From: JADHLK01 sp038131695
Lineage (GTDB): Bacteria > Pseudomonadota > Alphaproteobacteria > Puniceispirillales > Puniceispirillaceae
Assembly: GCA_038131695.1 (NCBI GenBank)
Contig: JAYPQA010000023.1
Location: forward strand, 34,610-98,609
Direction of reading: 5' to 3'
Length of the DNA stretch: 64,000 nucleotides
In this document: positions 54,548 through 63,593 of the stretch, piece by piece
How positions within the stretch are numbered: position 1 is the stretch's first letter
Layout of the letters: every line of letters starts with the position of its first letter
Translations under genes and position numbers: made by a program
The notes under the pieces: model-generated
Told to the model about the DNA's origin: nothing
Database searches by the model: none
The model's input: only the letters and a program-made list of their open reading frames with translations

Positions 54548-56158
54548 ATGCTGGCCCCCTCTTTTCATCAGGACAGTTTTACCCGTGACAAGTTGCCACC
54601 GCAGAATCAATGGCCGGATTTGCTGCTGGACGGCTTTGCCTATCCAGACGAGCTGAATATCGGGGTGGAGCTGACAGATGCGATGGTTGCCAAGGGGTTT
54701 GGGGATCACACGGCCCTGATCGGCAATGGGCGGCGGCGCACCTATAAAGAGCTGGCCGACTGGACGAACCGGCTGGCCCATGCGCTGGTCGCTGATCTGG
54801 GGGTGGAGCCGGGCAACCGGGTGCTGATCCGGTCGGCGAATAATCCAGCGATGGTGGCCTGCTGGCTGGCCGCAACAAAGGCCGGGGCGGTGGTCGTCAA
54901 TACCATGCCGATGCTGCGCGCCGGAGAGCTGGAAAAAATCGTCAATAAGGCGGAAATCAGCCTGGCCTTGTGTGATACAAGGCTGATGGATGAAATGACC
55001 AAATGCGCCAAAGGCAATAAATTCTTGAAAAAGGTCATCGGCTTTGACGGCACCTCAAACCATGATGCAGAGCTGGACAGGCTGGCACTGGAAAAGCCGG
55101 TGCAATATCAGGCGGCGCGGACTTCAAGAGATGATGTCGCCTTGCTGGGCTTTACTTCGGGAACCACCGGAGAGCCAAAGGCAACCATGCATTTTCACCG
55201 CGATATTCTGATTATTGCAGATGGTTATGCAGCAGAGGTTCTGGCCGTGACGCCAGACGATATTTTTGTCGGCTCGCCGCCGCTGGCCTTTACTTTCGGG
55301 CTGGGCGGGCTGGCGGTCTTTCCGCTCCGGTTTGGGGCGGCGGCAACCTTGCTGGAAGATGCCTCGCCGCCCAATATGATTGAAATTATTGAAAAATATC
55401 GGGCCACCATTTGCTTTACCGCCCCCACCGCCTACCGGGTGATGCTGGCCGCGATGGAGGAAGGGGCAGATCTTTCCTCACTGCGCTGTGCGGTTTCGGC
55501 TGGTGAGACGCTGCCTGCCCCTATCTATCAAGCCTGGATGGACACCACCGGCAAGCCGCTGCTGGATGGGATCGGCGCGACCGAGATGCTGCATATTTTC
55601 ATCTCCAACCGGCTGGAGGATCACAGGCCAGCCTGTACCGGCAAGCCGGTGCGTGGCTATGAAGCTCGCATTATCGGGCCGGAGGGCGCGGAATTGCCCG
55701 CCGGTGAGGTAGGCCGGCTGGCGGTGCGCGGGCCGACCGGCTGTCGCTATCTGGCTGATGACCGGCAGAAAAATTATGTCGCCGATGGCTGGAATATTAC
55801 CGGTGATGCGTTCAGCATGGATGCCGAGGGCTATCTTTATTTTGCCGCCCGCAATGATGATATGATCATCTCCTCAGGCTATAATATTGCCGGCCCGGAG
55901 GTGGAGGCCGCCTTGCTGGCCCATCCAGCCGTTTCAGAATGTGCGGTGATTGGCCAGCCGGATGAGGCACGCGGTGCTATTGTAGAGGCCCATATTGTGC
56001 TGGCCGAGGGCAATAGCGGCGATGCGGCCATGATCAAGAGCCTGCAGGACCATGTCAAGGCGAGCATTGCCCCGTATAAATATCCGCGCTCTATTGTTTT
56101 TTGTGAGGCTCTGCCGAAAACCGCGACCGGCAAGATCCAGCGTTTCCGGCTGCGCTGA
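54548..56158 (+). CDS. AMP-dependent CoA ligase, benzoate/2-aminobenzoate-CoA ligase type
   Basis: Acid-CoA ligase of 536 residues. LLGFTSGTTGEPKATMHFHR is the ATP-binding segment. GSPPLAFTFGLGGLAVFPLR, DGIGATEMLHIFISNRLEDH, NYVADGWNITGDAF and AALPKTATGKIQ-like KTATGKIQRFRLR complete the fold. The spelling follows benzoate-CoA and 2-aminobenzoate-CoA ligases. The anthraniloyl-CoA monooxygenase-type gene 1.1 kb downstream makes 2-aminobenzoate (anthranilate) the best substrate guess. The start at 54548 is behind AAGGAGA; the next gene (RidA) converges on it with only two bases between the stops. Confidence 0.88.
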   Translation: MLAPSFHQDSFTRDKLPPQNQWPDLLLDGFAYPDELNIGVELTDAMVAKGFGDHTALIGNGRRRTYKELADWTNRLAHALVADLGVEPGNRVLIRSANNPAMVACWLAATKAGAVVVNTMPMLRAGELEKIVNKAEISLALCDTRLMDEMTKCAKGNKFLKKVIGFDGTSNHDAELDRLALEKPVQYQAARTSRDDVALLGFTSGTTGEPKATMHFHRDILIIADGYAAEVLAVTPDDIFVGSPPLAFTFGLGGLAVFPLRFGAAATLLEDASPPNMIEIIEKYRATICFTAPTAYRVMLAAMEEGADLSSLRCAVSAGETLPAPIYQAWMDTTGKPLLDGIGATEMLHIFISNRLEDHRPACTGKPVRGYEARIIGPEGAELPAGEVGRLAVRGPTGCRYLADDRQKNYVADGWNITGDAFSMDAEGYLYFAARNDDMIISSGYNIAGPEVEAALLAHPAVSECAVIGQPDEARGAIVEAHIVLAEGNSGDAAMIKSLQDHVKASIAPYKYPRSIVFCEALPKTATGKIQRFRLR

Positions 56159-56160
56159 GC

Positions 56161-56559
56161 CTATTCCGGCAGGATGGCGGTGGCTTCGATCTCGATCAGC
56201 GCCTCTTCCTCAACCAGCGCGCTGACCACTACCATGGTCATGGCCGGGAAATGATAGCCCATCACCTCACGATAGGCGGCGCCCACCTCGCGCTGATGTT
56301 TGGCATAATCCTGCTTGTCCGTGACAAACCAGGTCAGCCGGGCAATATGTTCCGGCCCGCCGCCAGCCGCGCGCACAACATCCAGAATATTTCTCAGACA
56401 TTGCTGCATCTGGCCGATAAAATCATGCGATTCAAATTCCTGTGCGCTGGTCCAGCCAATCTGGCCGCCGACAAGCAGCATTTTTCCCGTCCCCATCATG
56501 CCATTGGCATAGCCTTTTGGCGGCTTCCATCCTGGTGGCTGAACCTCAATCAACGCCAT
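56161..56559 (-). CDS. RidA family protein without the canonical Arg
   Basis: RidA/YjgF-fold protein of 132 residues. GMMGTGKMLLVGGQIGWTSA, AGGGPEHIARLTWFVTDKQD and ALIEIEATAILPE are typical. The conserved Arg of enamine/imine deaminases (P-A-R in front of the last strands) is Met here (FPAMTMVVVSALVEEE), so it belongs to an Arg-less subgroup with an uncertain reaction. In an anthraniloyl-CoA pathway an enamine-hydrolysing step is expected after ring reduction, which makes a Rid protein fit the context. The start overlaps the thioesterase stop (TAATG). Confidence 0.85.
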   Translation of the reverse strand: MALIEVQPPGWKPPKGYANGMMGTGKMLLVGGQIGWTSAQEFESHDFIGQMQQCLRNILDVVRAAGGGPEHIARLTWFVTDKQDYAKHQREVGAAYREVMGYHFPAMTMVVVSALVEEEALIEIEATAILPE

Positions 56560-56993
56560 TATTTCCCCCTGTGCTCCCCGTTTTCAGCATAATGGGCCTC
56601 CAGCCGCGCGCGCACCGCATCTGTCCAGCTGAGCGAGCGCATCTTGTCCAAATCAGAATGAACGATGCTGACCTGCCCTTCAACGACCATCCGGTCACCA
56701 ACAAAAGCGTTCAGCTGGATAGTGGCACTGGCCCGGCCCACACGTTGCACCTGCAAATGCCAGTCCAGAATATCGCCCAGACGCGCCGGGCTGCTAAATT
56801 CAGCACTGACCGAAACCGCCGGAATGCCGCGCCGGTCAACGGCGTGCATCTGGGAAAAGGGCCAGCCGACCGCCTCATCAAAAAAGCGTTCCACCACCCA
56901 ATTCATCATCTCAAAATAGCGTGGATAAAAAACAATGCCGGCCGGGTCACAATGCTGAAACATCACGGGCAGCTCTTGCCGGTAACTGGTCAT
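56559..56993 (-). CDS. Acyl-CoA thioesterase, 4-hydroxybenzoyl-CoA type
   Basis: Hotdog-fold thioesterase of 144 residues starting MTSYRQELPVMFQHCDPAGI. The catalytic Asp lies in QHCDPAGIVFYPRYFEMMNW, the hallmark of the Pseudomonas-type 4-hydroxybenzoyl-CoA thioesterase family. The start at 56993 has a weak AGAGG. It is coupled to RidA by TAATG and forms a two-gene minus-strand operon facing away from the monooxygenase. It may release CoA from dead-end aryl-CoA intermediates, thereby protecting the CoA pool. Confidence 0.87.
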   Translation of the reverse strand: MTSYRQELPVMFQHCDPAGIVFYPRYFEMMNWVVERFFDEAVGWPFSQMHAVDRRGIPAVSVSAEFSSPARLGDILDWHLQVQRVGRASATIQLNAFVGDRMVVEGQVSIVHSDLDKMRSLSWTDAVRARLEAHYAENGEHRGK

Positions 56994-57300
56994 GCTGATG
57001 CCTCTTGCAGATTGTTTCCTGAAAAGCCTGGCTGATCCATGCACCCAAATCCAAAAATCACTGGCCTTGCAACCCTGTCACATATTGCGCCTGCAACCAG
57101 AAGGCAGGATAGCCATCCTGCAGGCCGGGTCAATCGCTTTGAGCCTCTGCCCATCACTTTTCCCCTTGCTGTATAATTCAGCCTACCCGCCGCTATAAAA
57201 ATTACAAGCTTAATATTTTAGGATTGAAATTAATAGGTAGCAATGCCAAGTTTATGAGACCCGATTGCATTTCGGGCAAAATAATTTAAGGAGGTTCACC
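56994..57300. promoter_or_regulatory. Divergent control region of the aminobenzoyl-CoA module
   Basis: 307 bases without a gene between the thioesterase and the monooxygenase. The right half is strongly AT-rich and contains TATAAT at 57172-57177 and TATAAA at 57194-57199, but no good -35 at 17 bases. It is the natural site for the MarR regulator encoded downstream. No clear palindrome is seen by eye. Confidence 0.45.
57288..57294 (+). promoter_or_regulatory. Ribosome binding site fixing a TTG start
   Basis: AAGGAGG, a perfect anti-16S match, ends six bases before TTG 57301. It decides that the monooxygenase/reductase starts with TTG at [11 protein letters not shown], as no ATG is available at that distance. 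Confidence 0.8.
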
Positions 57301-59590
57301 TTGAAAATTGTTTGCTTGGGCGGAGGGCCGGCTGGATTATATTTTGCCATCAGCATGAAATTGCGCGACCCGGCGCATGAGATCACCATTCTGGAGCGAA
57401 ACAAGGCCGATGATACTTTTGGCTGGGGAGTTGTGCTGTCTGATGAGACGCTCTCCAACCTGGCAAAAAATGACCAGAAAAGTGCCGATATGATTCACGC
57501 GCATTTCGCCTATTGGGATGATATTGCGCTGATTCACCAGGGCCAGAGGCTGGTCTCCTCAGGACATGGTTTTTGCGGAATTGGCCGCAAGAAGATGCTG
57601 CTTTTGTTGCAGGAAAGAGCGCGCGAGCTGGGTGTTATCCTCAAATTCGAGACTGAGTTTGAGGATGTCGAAACCTATATGAAAGACTATGATCTGGTGA
57701 TCGCGGCCGATGGCATCAATTCGCGTACCCGCGATCATTTTGCCGAGCATTTCAAGCCGGAGATTGACCAGCGCGCCTGCAAATTTGTCTGGCTGGGCAC
57801 ACATCAGAAATTTGATGATGCCTTTACCTTTATCTTTGAAGAAACTGAGCATGGCTGGGTTTGGGCGCACGCCTACCAGTTTGACAATGACACCGCCACT
57901 TTCATCGTTGAATGTTCTGAGGCGACTTGGGCCAAATGGGGCTTTGGCGAGATGACCCAGGAGGGAGAGCATCGCCGCCTGTGAGGAGATTTTCAAGAAT
58001 CACCTGGGCGGCCATGAACTGATCAGCAATGCCAAGCATCTGCGCGGCTCAGCCTGGCTGAACTTTAACCGGGTGCTGTGTGAGAAATGGTATCACAAAA
58101 ATGTTGTGCTGCTGGGCGATTCCTCTGCCACCGCGCATTTTTCTATCGGCTCCGGCACCAAGCTGGCGGTGGAATCGGCGATTGCCCTGGCGGATTTCGT
58201 TCATAGTGAGGACAGTCTGGAAAAGGCCTTCCAGCGCTATCAGGAAGATCGCCGCCTGGATGTGATGCGCCTGCAATCTGCGGCGCGCAATTCCACCGAA
58301 TGGTTTGAGGATGTAGAGCGCTATCTGCATCTTGATCCGGTGCAGCTGAACTATTCCATGCTGACCCGCTCGCAGCGCATCAGCCATGAGAATTTGCGCC
58401 TGCGCGATGCGGATTGGCTGAAATCGGCTGAGGTCTGGTTCCAGCAGAAGGCCGGCGCTAACGGGGTGCATCGTGCGCCTATGTTTGCGCCCTTCCAGCT
58501 GCGCGATATGCAGCTGAAAAACCGGCTGGTTGTCTCTCCGATGGCGCAATACAAGGCCAAGGATGGCTGCCCGACCGACTGGCATTTTGTGCATTATTCC
58601 GAGCGCGCCAAGGGCGGGGCCGGGCTGGTCTATACTGAGATGACCTGTGTCAGCCCGGAGGGGCGGATTACCCCGGGCTGTCCGGGCCTTTATGCCCCGG
58701 AGCATGAAGCGGCCTGGAAAAGGCTGGTGGATTTTGTGCATTCGGAAACCGAGGCACGCATTTGTATGCAGATCGGCCATGCCGGGCGCAAGGGCTCTAC
58801 CCAGCTGGGCTGGGAGGAAATGGACGCCCCGCTGAAATCCGGCAACTGGCCGTTAATGTCAGCTTCAGCGATTGCCTGGTCGCCGAATAATGCCGTGCCG
58901 CGGGAAATGACACGCCAGGATATGGATCTGGTGCGTGATCAATTCGCAGCCGCAACGGAGATGGCGGCGCGCTGCGGTTTTGATATGGTTGAGCTGCACG
59001 CCGCCCATGGCTATCTGATTTCCTCTTTCATCTCGCCTCTGTCGAACCAGCGCACGGATGAATATGGCGGCTCGCTGGAAAACCGGTTGCGCTATCCGCT
59101 GGAAGTCTTTGCAGCCATGCGGGCCGCCTGGCCGGAGAATAAGCCGATGTCGGTGCGGGTTTCCGCGACGGACTGGGTGGGCGAAAGCGGCGTTGACGGG
59201 GCAGAATCAGTTGCGATTGCGGCGGCCTTTTATGCTGCCGGGGTGGATATTGTGGATGTCTCAGCTGGCCAGACCTCTAAAGAGGCCCGCCCGCAATATG
59301 GGCGGATGTTCCAGACACCCTTTTCTGACAGAATCCGCAATGAGCAAGGCATTCCCACAATGGCGGTGGGCAATATCTATGAGCCGGATCATGTCAATTC
59401 CATCTTGCTGGCTGGGCGGGCTGATCTGGTATGTCTTGCCCGGCCGCATTTGTCTGATCCATACTGGACCCTGCACGCTGCCGCCGCTTTGGGGGACAGC
59501 CTGACCAAATGGCCGGATCCCTATCTGGCCGGGCGGGATCAGCTGTATCGTCTTTCTGAGCGCGGTGAGGGGATCGGTATTCGGGTTTAA
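57301..59590 (+). CDS. 2-aminobenzoyl-CoA (anthraniloyl-CoA) monooxygenase/reductase, frameshifted
   Basis: Two-domain flavoprotein of about 762 residues. The N-terminal part (about 1-390) is a class A flavin monooxygenase: [37 protein letters not shown] and [20 protein letters not shown]. The C-terminal part (about 400-762) is an old-yellow-enzyme reductase: [40 protein letters not shown] and [18 protein letters not shown]. This architecture is that of the enzyme of aerobic anthranilate-CoA catabolism, which hydroxylates and reduces the ring; salicylyl-CoA 5-hydroxylase is a relative. The frame breaks near 57963 in a G-run (one G fewer restores [16 protein letters not shown]). Confidence 0.88.
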
Positions 59591-59607
59591 GGGGGACAGG
59601 CAGGAAT

Positions 59608-60360
59608 ATGGATTTATCTTCCCGCACAGTTTTGGTGACCGGGGGCGGGTCAGGTCAGGGCGCTGATCTGGCACATAAGTTTGCCGAAACCGGGGCCACG
59701 GTTCATATTACTGGCCGCCGTGCCGAGGCCTTGCAGGCTGTCGCCGGGGCCCATCCTAATATCCATGCCCATCAGGCCGATATGACAGAGGAGGCAGCCG
59801 TCAAGGCGCTCTATGCTGATATTGGGCCGGCCCAGATTGTGATCGCCAATGCCGGCATGGCAGAAAGCGCGCCCCTGCACCGCACCTCGCTGGAGAGCTG
59901 GCAGCAGATTATGGCCGTGAACCTGACAGCTGTCTTTCTGACTTTCCGGGAAGGGTTGCAAGCCTTGCGGGCCGAAAAACAGGAGTGGGGGCGGTTTATC
60001 GCCATTGCCTCTATCGCCGGGCTGCGCGGCTATCCTTATGTCAGCGCTTATGCGGCCTCCAAGCACGGGGTGATCGGGCTGGTGAAATCAGCGGCGCTGG
60101 AAAATGCCAGGGCGGGTTTTACCTTTAATGCGATTTGCCCGGGCTATCTGGATACTGAGATGACAGACCGCACGCTGGACAATATTATGGAAAAGACAGG
60201 CAAGAGCCGCGATGAGGCGCGTGATGCGCTGACCGAAATGAATCCGCAAGGCCGGCTCATACAACCTGCTGAGGTAACCCGGATGGCCCTGTTCCTGTGC
60301 GGGCCGAATACAGACAGCATCACCGGGCAAGCTCTATCAGTTTCGGGGGGAGAAACATGA
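59608..60360 (+). CDS. SDR-family oxidoreductase of the aminobenzoyl-CoA module
   Basis: Short-chain dehydrogenase of 250 residues: VLVTGGGSGQGADLAHKFAE (glycine motif with Gln for the usual Ile), IANAGMAE, IASIAGLRGYPYVSAYAASK with Ser, Tyr and Lys, and SITGQALSVSGGE. It is like 3-hydroxybutyrate or cyclohexanol-type dehydrogenases. Placed 17 bases after the monooxygenase/reductase and coupled to marR by ATGA, it may oxidise or reduce the 5-oxo/5-hydroxy group of the cyclohexene-carboxyl-CoA product. Confidence 0.87.
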   Translation: MDLSSRTVLVTGGGSGQGADLAHKFAETGATVHITGRRAEALQAVAGAHPNIHAHQADMTEEAAVKALYADIGPAQIVIANAGMAESAPLHRTSLESWQQIMAVNLTAVFLTFREGLQALRAEKQEWGRFIAIASIAGLRGYPYVSAYAASKHGVIGLVKSAALENARAGFTFNAICPGYLDTEMTDRTLDNIMEKTGKSRDEARDALTEMNPQGRLIQPAEVTRMALFLCGPNTDSITGQALSVSGGET

Positions 60361-60857
60361 CAACAGGGCCAACAACAGGCTCACCCATGCTGGATCCTGA
60401 TCAGGATAACAGCCTGGATAATCTGCCTGTATCAAAACAAAGGCTGCGGGTCTGGCTGAAACTTCTGTCAACCAACCGGGCGGTTGAGAGCCAGCTACGC
60501 GAATCCCTGCGCCTGCATCATGCGACCACCCTGCCCCGCTTTGATGTGCTGGCGACGCTGGATCGCTATCGCGACGGGTTGCGGATGAGCAGCCTGTCAG
60601 CCCATCTCAAAGTCTCCAATGGCAATGTCACCGGCATTGTGGACAAGCTGGTTGCAGAAGGATTTGTTACCCGCGAGATCACCAAGGAAGACAAGCGAGC
60701 CACCAAGGTGCGGCTGACCCGCGCCGGGCAGGAAAAATTCACCCTTATGGCTGGCGAGCATGAAAAATGGGTCGATGACCTCTTTGCTGATCTGGACAGC
60801 CAGGAGCTGGCCATGCTGACCGGCCTGCTCTCGCGGATAAAGGATGCGCGTCCATGA
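60357..60857 (+). CDS. MarR family transcriptional regulator
   Basis: Winged-helix regulator of 166 residues starting [20 protein letters not shown]. Typical segments are [57 protein letters not shown] (recognition helix region) and [20 protein letters not shown] (wing). It lies inside the operon it probably controls, overlapping genes on both sides by ATGA. MarR members of aromatic-CoA operons usually repress until an aryl-CoA ligand binds. It is the only conventional transcription factor seen in this window. Confidence 0.92.
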   Translation: MTTGPTTGSPMLDPDQDNSLDNLPVSKQRLRVWLKLLSTNRAVESQLRESLRLHHATTLPRFDVLATLDRYRDGLRMSSLSAHLKVSNGNVTGIVDKLVAEGFVTREITKEDKRATKVRLTRAGQEKFTLMAGEHEKWVDDLFADLDSQELAMLTGLLSRIKDARP

Positions 60858-61672
60858 ACAGCACCCAGATGGCAGATTACCAGCCCGCCCATTTCAGCTG
60901 GGAATGCCGGCAAGGCGTGGCCACCATCCGCCTGCTGGGGGCGGAGCGCAAGAACCCCCTCACCTTTGAGAGCTATGCCGAATTGCGCGATTGCTTCCGG
61001 GCCCTCGCCTATGCCGAGGATGTGTCGGTTGTGATTATCGCCTCCAATGAGGGGAATTTCTGCTCCGGCGGGGATGTGCATGATATTATCGGCCCGCTGG
61101 TCAAGATGGATATGAAGGGGCTGCTGGCCTTTACCCGCATGACCGGCGATCTGGTCAAGGCGATGCTGCATTGCGGCAAGCCGGTTATCGCGGCTGTGGA
61201 CGGGATCTGTGTCGGGGCCGGGGCCATCCTTGCGATGGCCTCTGATTTGCGGCTGGCCACCCCGGCTGCCAAGACAGCCTTTTTGTTCACCCGCGTTGGG
61301 CTGGCGGGCTGCGATATGGGTGCCTGTGCAGTGCTGCCGCGCCTGATCGGTCAGGGGCGGGCGGCTGAACTGCTCTATACCGGCCGGTCAATGAGTGCTG
61401 AGGAAGGGCTGGCCTGGGGCTTTTTCAACAGCCTGCACCAGCCAGAAGAGCTGGAGGCGGCGGCAGCCGCCCTGGCAAGCCGGATAGCAGAGGGGCCGAA
61501 TTTTGCCCATATGATGACCAAGACACAGCTCAATCATGAATGGTCCATGGCACTCGAACAGGCGATTGAGGCAGAAGCACAGGCTCAGGCAATCTGTATG
61601 CAAACAGCTGATTTTGAACGCGCCTATCACGCCTTTGTTGCCAAGCAGAAACCCGTATTTGAGGGTAATTAA
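60854..61672 (+). CDS. Enoyl-CoA hydratase/isomerase family protein
   Basis: Crotonase-fold enzyme of 272 residues. [20 protein letters not shown] forms the first oxyanion-hole segment, and [20 protein letters not shown] the second; [20 protein letters not shown] follows. It could hydrate an enoyl-CoA or act in ring cleavage within the aminobenzoyl-CoA module. ATGA overlap with marR and TAATG overlap with the next acyl-CoA dehydrogenase show tight coupling. Confidence 0.9.
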   Translation: MNSTQMADYQPAHFSWECRQGVATIRLLGAERKNPLTFESYAELRDCFRALAYAEDVSVVIIASNEGNFCSGGDVHDIIGPLVKMDMKGLLAFTRMTGDLVKAMLHCGKPVIAAVDGICVGAGAILAMASDLRLATPAAKTAFLFTRVGLAGCDMGACAVLPRLIGQGRAAELLYTGRSMSAEEGLAWGFFNSLHQPEELEAAAAALASRIAEGPNFAHMMTKTQLNHEWSMALEQAIEAEAQAQAICMQTADFERAYHAFVAKQKPVFEGN

Positions 61673-62817
61673 TGGCAGATCGCAGCTTTCTTGACTGGCC
61701 TTTTTTTGAGGATAAACACCGCCATCTGGCCGCCGGGCTAGAGGCATGGTGTGCAGAGAATCTGCCGGTGGATCATGGCGATACAGATGCTGCCTGTCGC
61801 CAGCTGGTTGCCATGCTGGGCGCGGCTGGCTGGCTGACCCACAGCTCTGATTATGATGGCACGGGCCTTGATTTGCGCAGCCTGTGCCTGATACGCGAAA
61901 CGCTGGCCCGCCATGACGGGCTGGCTGATTTTGCCTTTGCCATGCAGGGGCTGGGGATGGGGCCGGTAACCCTGTTTGGCAGCCCGCAGCAGCGCGACTG
62001 GCTGGCCAAGACGACCAGCGGAGAGGCGCTGGCCGCCTTTGCCCTGTCAGAACCGGCCAGCGGCTCAGATGTCGCCAATCTCAGCACCGAGGCGCGGCCG
62101 GACGGGAACGGCTTTGTGCTGAATGGCGAGAAAACCTGGATTTCCAATGGTGGCATCGCCGATATTTATACCGTTTTTGCCCGCACCGGAGAAGGGCCGG
62201 GGGCCAAGGGCCTGTCCTGTTTTCTGGTGCCTGCTGATACAGAGGGGCTGGAGATTGCCGAGCGGCTAGATGTGATTGCCCCGCATCCGCTGGCGCGGCT
62301 GAAATTCAATAATATGAAATTGCCGGCAGATGCGCTGATTGGAACGCAAGGCAAGGGGTTCGGCATTGCCATGTCGGTGCTGGATATTTTCCGCTCAACC
62401 GTCGGGGCGGCAGCGCTTGGCTTTGCCCCCCGCGCGCTGGATGAGGCGCTGGCCCGCACTGGCAGCCGCCAGCTATTCGGGGCGGCCATGGCGGAAATGC
62501 AGATGGTTCAGGGGCATCTGGCCGATATGGCCCTTGGCGTGGATGCCGCTGCCCTGCTCATCTATCGGGCTGGCTGGACAAAGGATAGCGGGGCCGGGCG
62601 CATCAGCCGGGAAGCCTCTATGGCCAAGCTCTATGCTACCGAGACCGCCTTTGAGATCATAGACAAGGCGGTGCAGCTGCATGGCGGGGACGGGGTGCGC
62701 TCCGGCCAGAAGGTCGAAGAGCTGTATCGGGAAATCCGCGCCCTGCGGATTTATGAGGGGGCCAGTGATGTGCAAAAGATCATCATTGCCCGCCAAACAC
62801 TGGCGGATTTTTCCTGA
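61672..62817 (+). CDS. Acyl-CoA dehydrogenase
   Basis: FAD-dependent acyl-CoA dehydrogenase of 381 residues, intact. [60 protein letters not shown] and the C-terminal [20 protein letters not shown] with the catalytic Glu are all typical. It is the last gene of the aminobenzoyl-CoA operon. Unlike GcdH at 406 it lacks the GcdH-type TYEGTHDIH spelling, so a cyclic or branched acyl-CoA is more likely than glutaryl-CoA. Confidence 0.92.
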   Translation: MADRSFLDWPFFEDKHRHLAAGLEAWCAENLPVDHGDTDAACRQLVAMLGAAGWLTHSSDYDGTGLDLRSLCLIRETLARHDGLADFAFAMQGLGMGPVTLFGSPQQRDWLAKTTSGEALAAFALSEPASGSDVANLSTEARPDGNGFVLNGEKTWISNGGIADIYTVFARTGEGPGAKGLSCFLVPADTEGLEIAERLDVIAPHPLARLKFNNMKLPADALIGTQGKGFGIAMSVLDIFRSTVGAAALGFAPRALDEALARTGSRQLFGAAMAEMQMVQGHLADMALGVDAAALLIYRAGWTKDSGAGRISREASMAKLYATETAFEIIDKAVQLHGGDGVRSGQKVEELYREIRALRIYEGASDVQKIIIARQTLADFS

Positions 62818-62859
62818 CCAGCGGCTGACTTTGCGACACTCTGAATTTTAGGCAGGAAA

Positions 62860-62935
62860 TGGTGCTGCTGAATGGATTCGAACCATCGACCTCACCCTTA
62901 CCAAGGGTGTGCTCTACCGACTGAGCTACAGCAGC
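62860..62935 (-). tRNA. tRNA-Thr (anticodon GGT)
   Basis: A 76-base cloverleaf read on the minus strand. The acceptor stem is GCTGCTG paired with CAGCAGC, the D arm has TAGCTCAGTCGGTAGAGCA, the anticodon stem-loop is CACCC-TTGGTAA-GGGTG with anticodon GGT, and the T arm contains GGTTCGAATCC. Discriminator A and the CCA end are encoded. Confidence 0.97.
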
Positions 62936-63001
62936 ATCGGGCCTGACACGCAGGCCGAATGAACGGCTTTGTATCAGGCCGGATGCCGCATTTCAAGCAA
63001 G

Positions 63002-63039
63002 AAAAACACCCGGCAGCAAACCGCGCTTCAGGCCGGGTG
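63002..63039 (-). terminator. Rho-independent terminator
   Basis: On the minus strand CACCCGGC (63039-63032 read leftward) and GCCGGGTG (63014-63007) form an 8-bp GC-rich stem with a 17-base loop, directly followed by TTTTTC. It lies 14 bases beyond the stop of the hypothetical gene at 63053. Confidence 0.75.
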
Positions 63040-63052
63040 CCGGGGCTGGCAA

Positions 63053-63529
63053 TCAGAAATGCACCCTGAGCATTTTATCCTGCCTTTCTTCAACCGAGGG
63101 GCAGATCACAAATATCACCCGCACAATCTCTCCCTTACGGGCATATTTTGCCTTGATTTTCTGCATCGCCTCGGTGATCAGCTCCTCCCCGGGCGGGATA
63201 TAGGTAAAGCCGGGGCCGGCAGGCGGGTTGTCATCCGGCGGGCTCAACAGATAATTGGGATAGATCTCGCCCGGCTCATAGACATAGATCGGGGTCTGTA
63301 TCACACCGGATGCAACGGAAGATACCGTGATGCGGGTCACCGTGTGTCCCCGCTCAATCCGGTTGGCATCCGGTATGGACAGCCAGGTTCCAGGCGGGCC
63401 GAAAAACCAGTATTCAAACCCGTCCGGGACAATGGAATTGGCGGCCCCGCCGGGCAGCGTATTGCCATGCGCGCTGACCACAACATCAGCTGGCTGAATG
63501 GCAAAGGGATCTGTGACGTGTCTTGGCAT
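63053..63529 (-). CDS. Hypothetical protein (possible Stv-like domain)
   Basis: Protein of 158 residues starting MPRHVTDPFAIQPADVVVSA behind GGAGG. The stretch VVVSAHGNTLPGG, followed by IVPDGFEYWFFGPPGTWLS, recalls the putative adhesin Stv domain (a His-Gly early on, then VPxGxxxxFYxPxG). That is a weak, by-eye match. The C-terminus (EMQKIKAKYARKGE-like, ending RVIFVICPSVEERQDKMLRV) is basic. There is no signal peptide. It lies 64 bases after the DUF2589-like gene on the same strand and ends in a good terminator, so the two are probably one transcript. Confidence 0.6.
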   Translation of the reverse strand: MPRHVTDPFAIQPADVVVSAHGNTLPGGAANSIVPDGFEYWFFGPPGTWLSIPDANRIERGHTVTRITVSSVASGVIQTPIYVYEPGEIYPNYLLSPPDDNPPAGPGFTYIPPGEELITEAMQKIKAKYARKGEIVRVIFVICPSVEERQDKMLRVHF

Positions 63530-63593
63530 TTTTTCCTCCAGGGATTTTGTTGGTTGTTTGGCCGAATGGCCGCTTGTCGGGGCTAGCCTGTTG

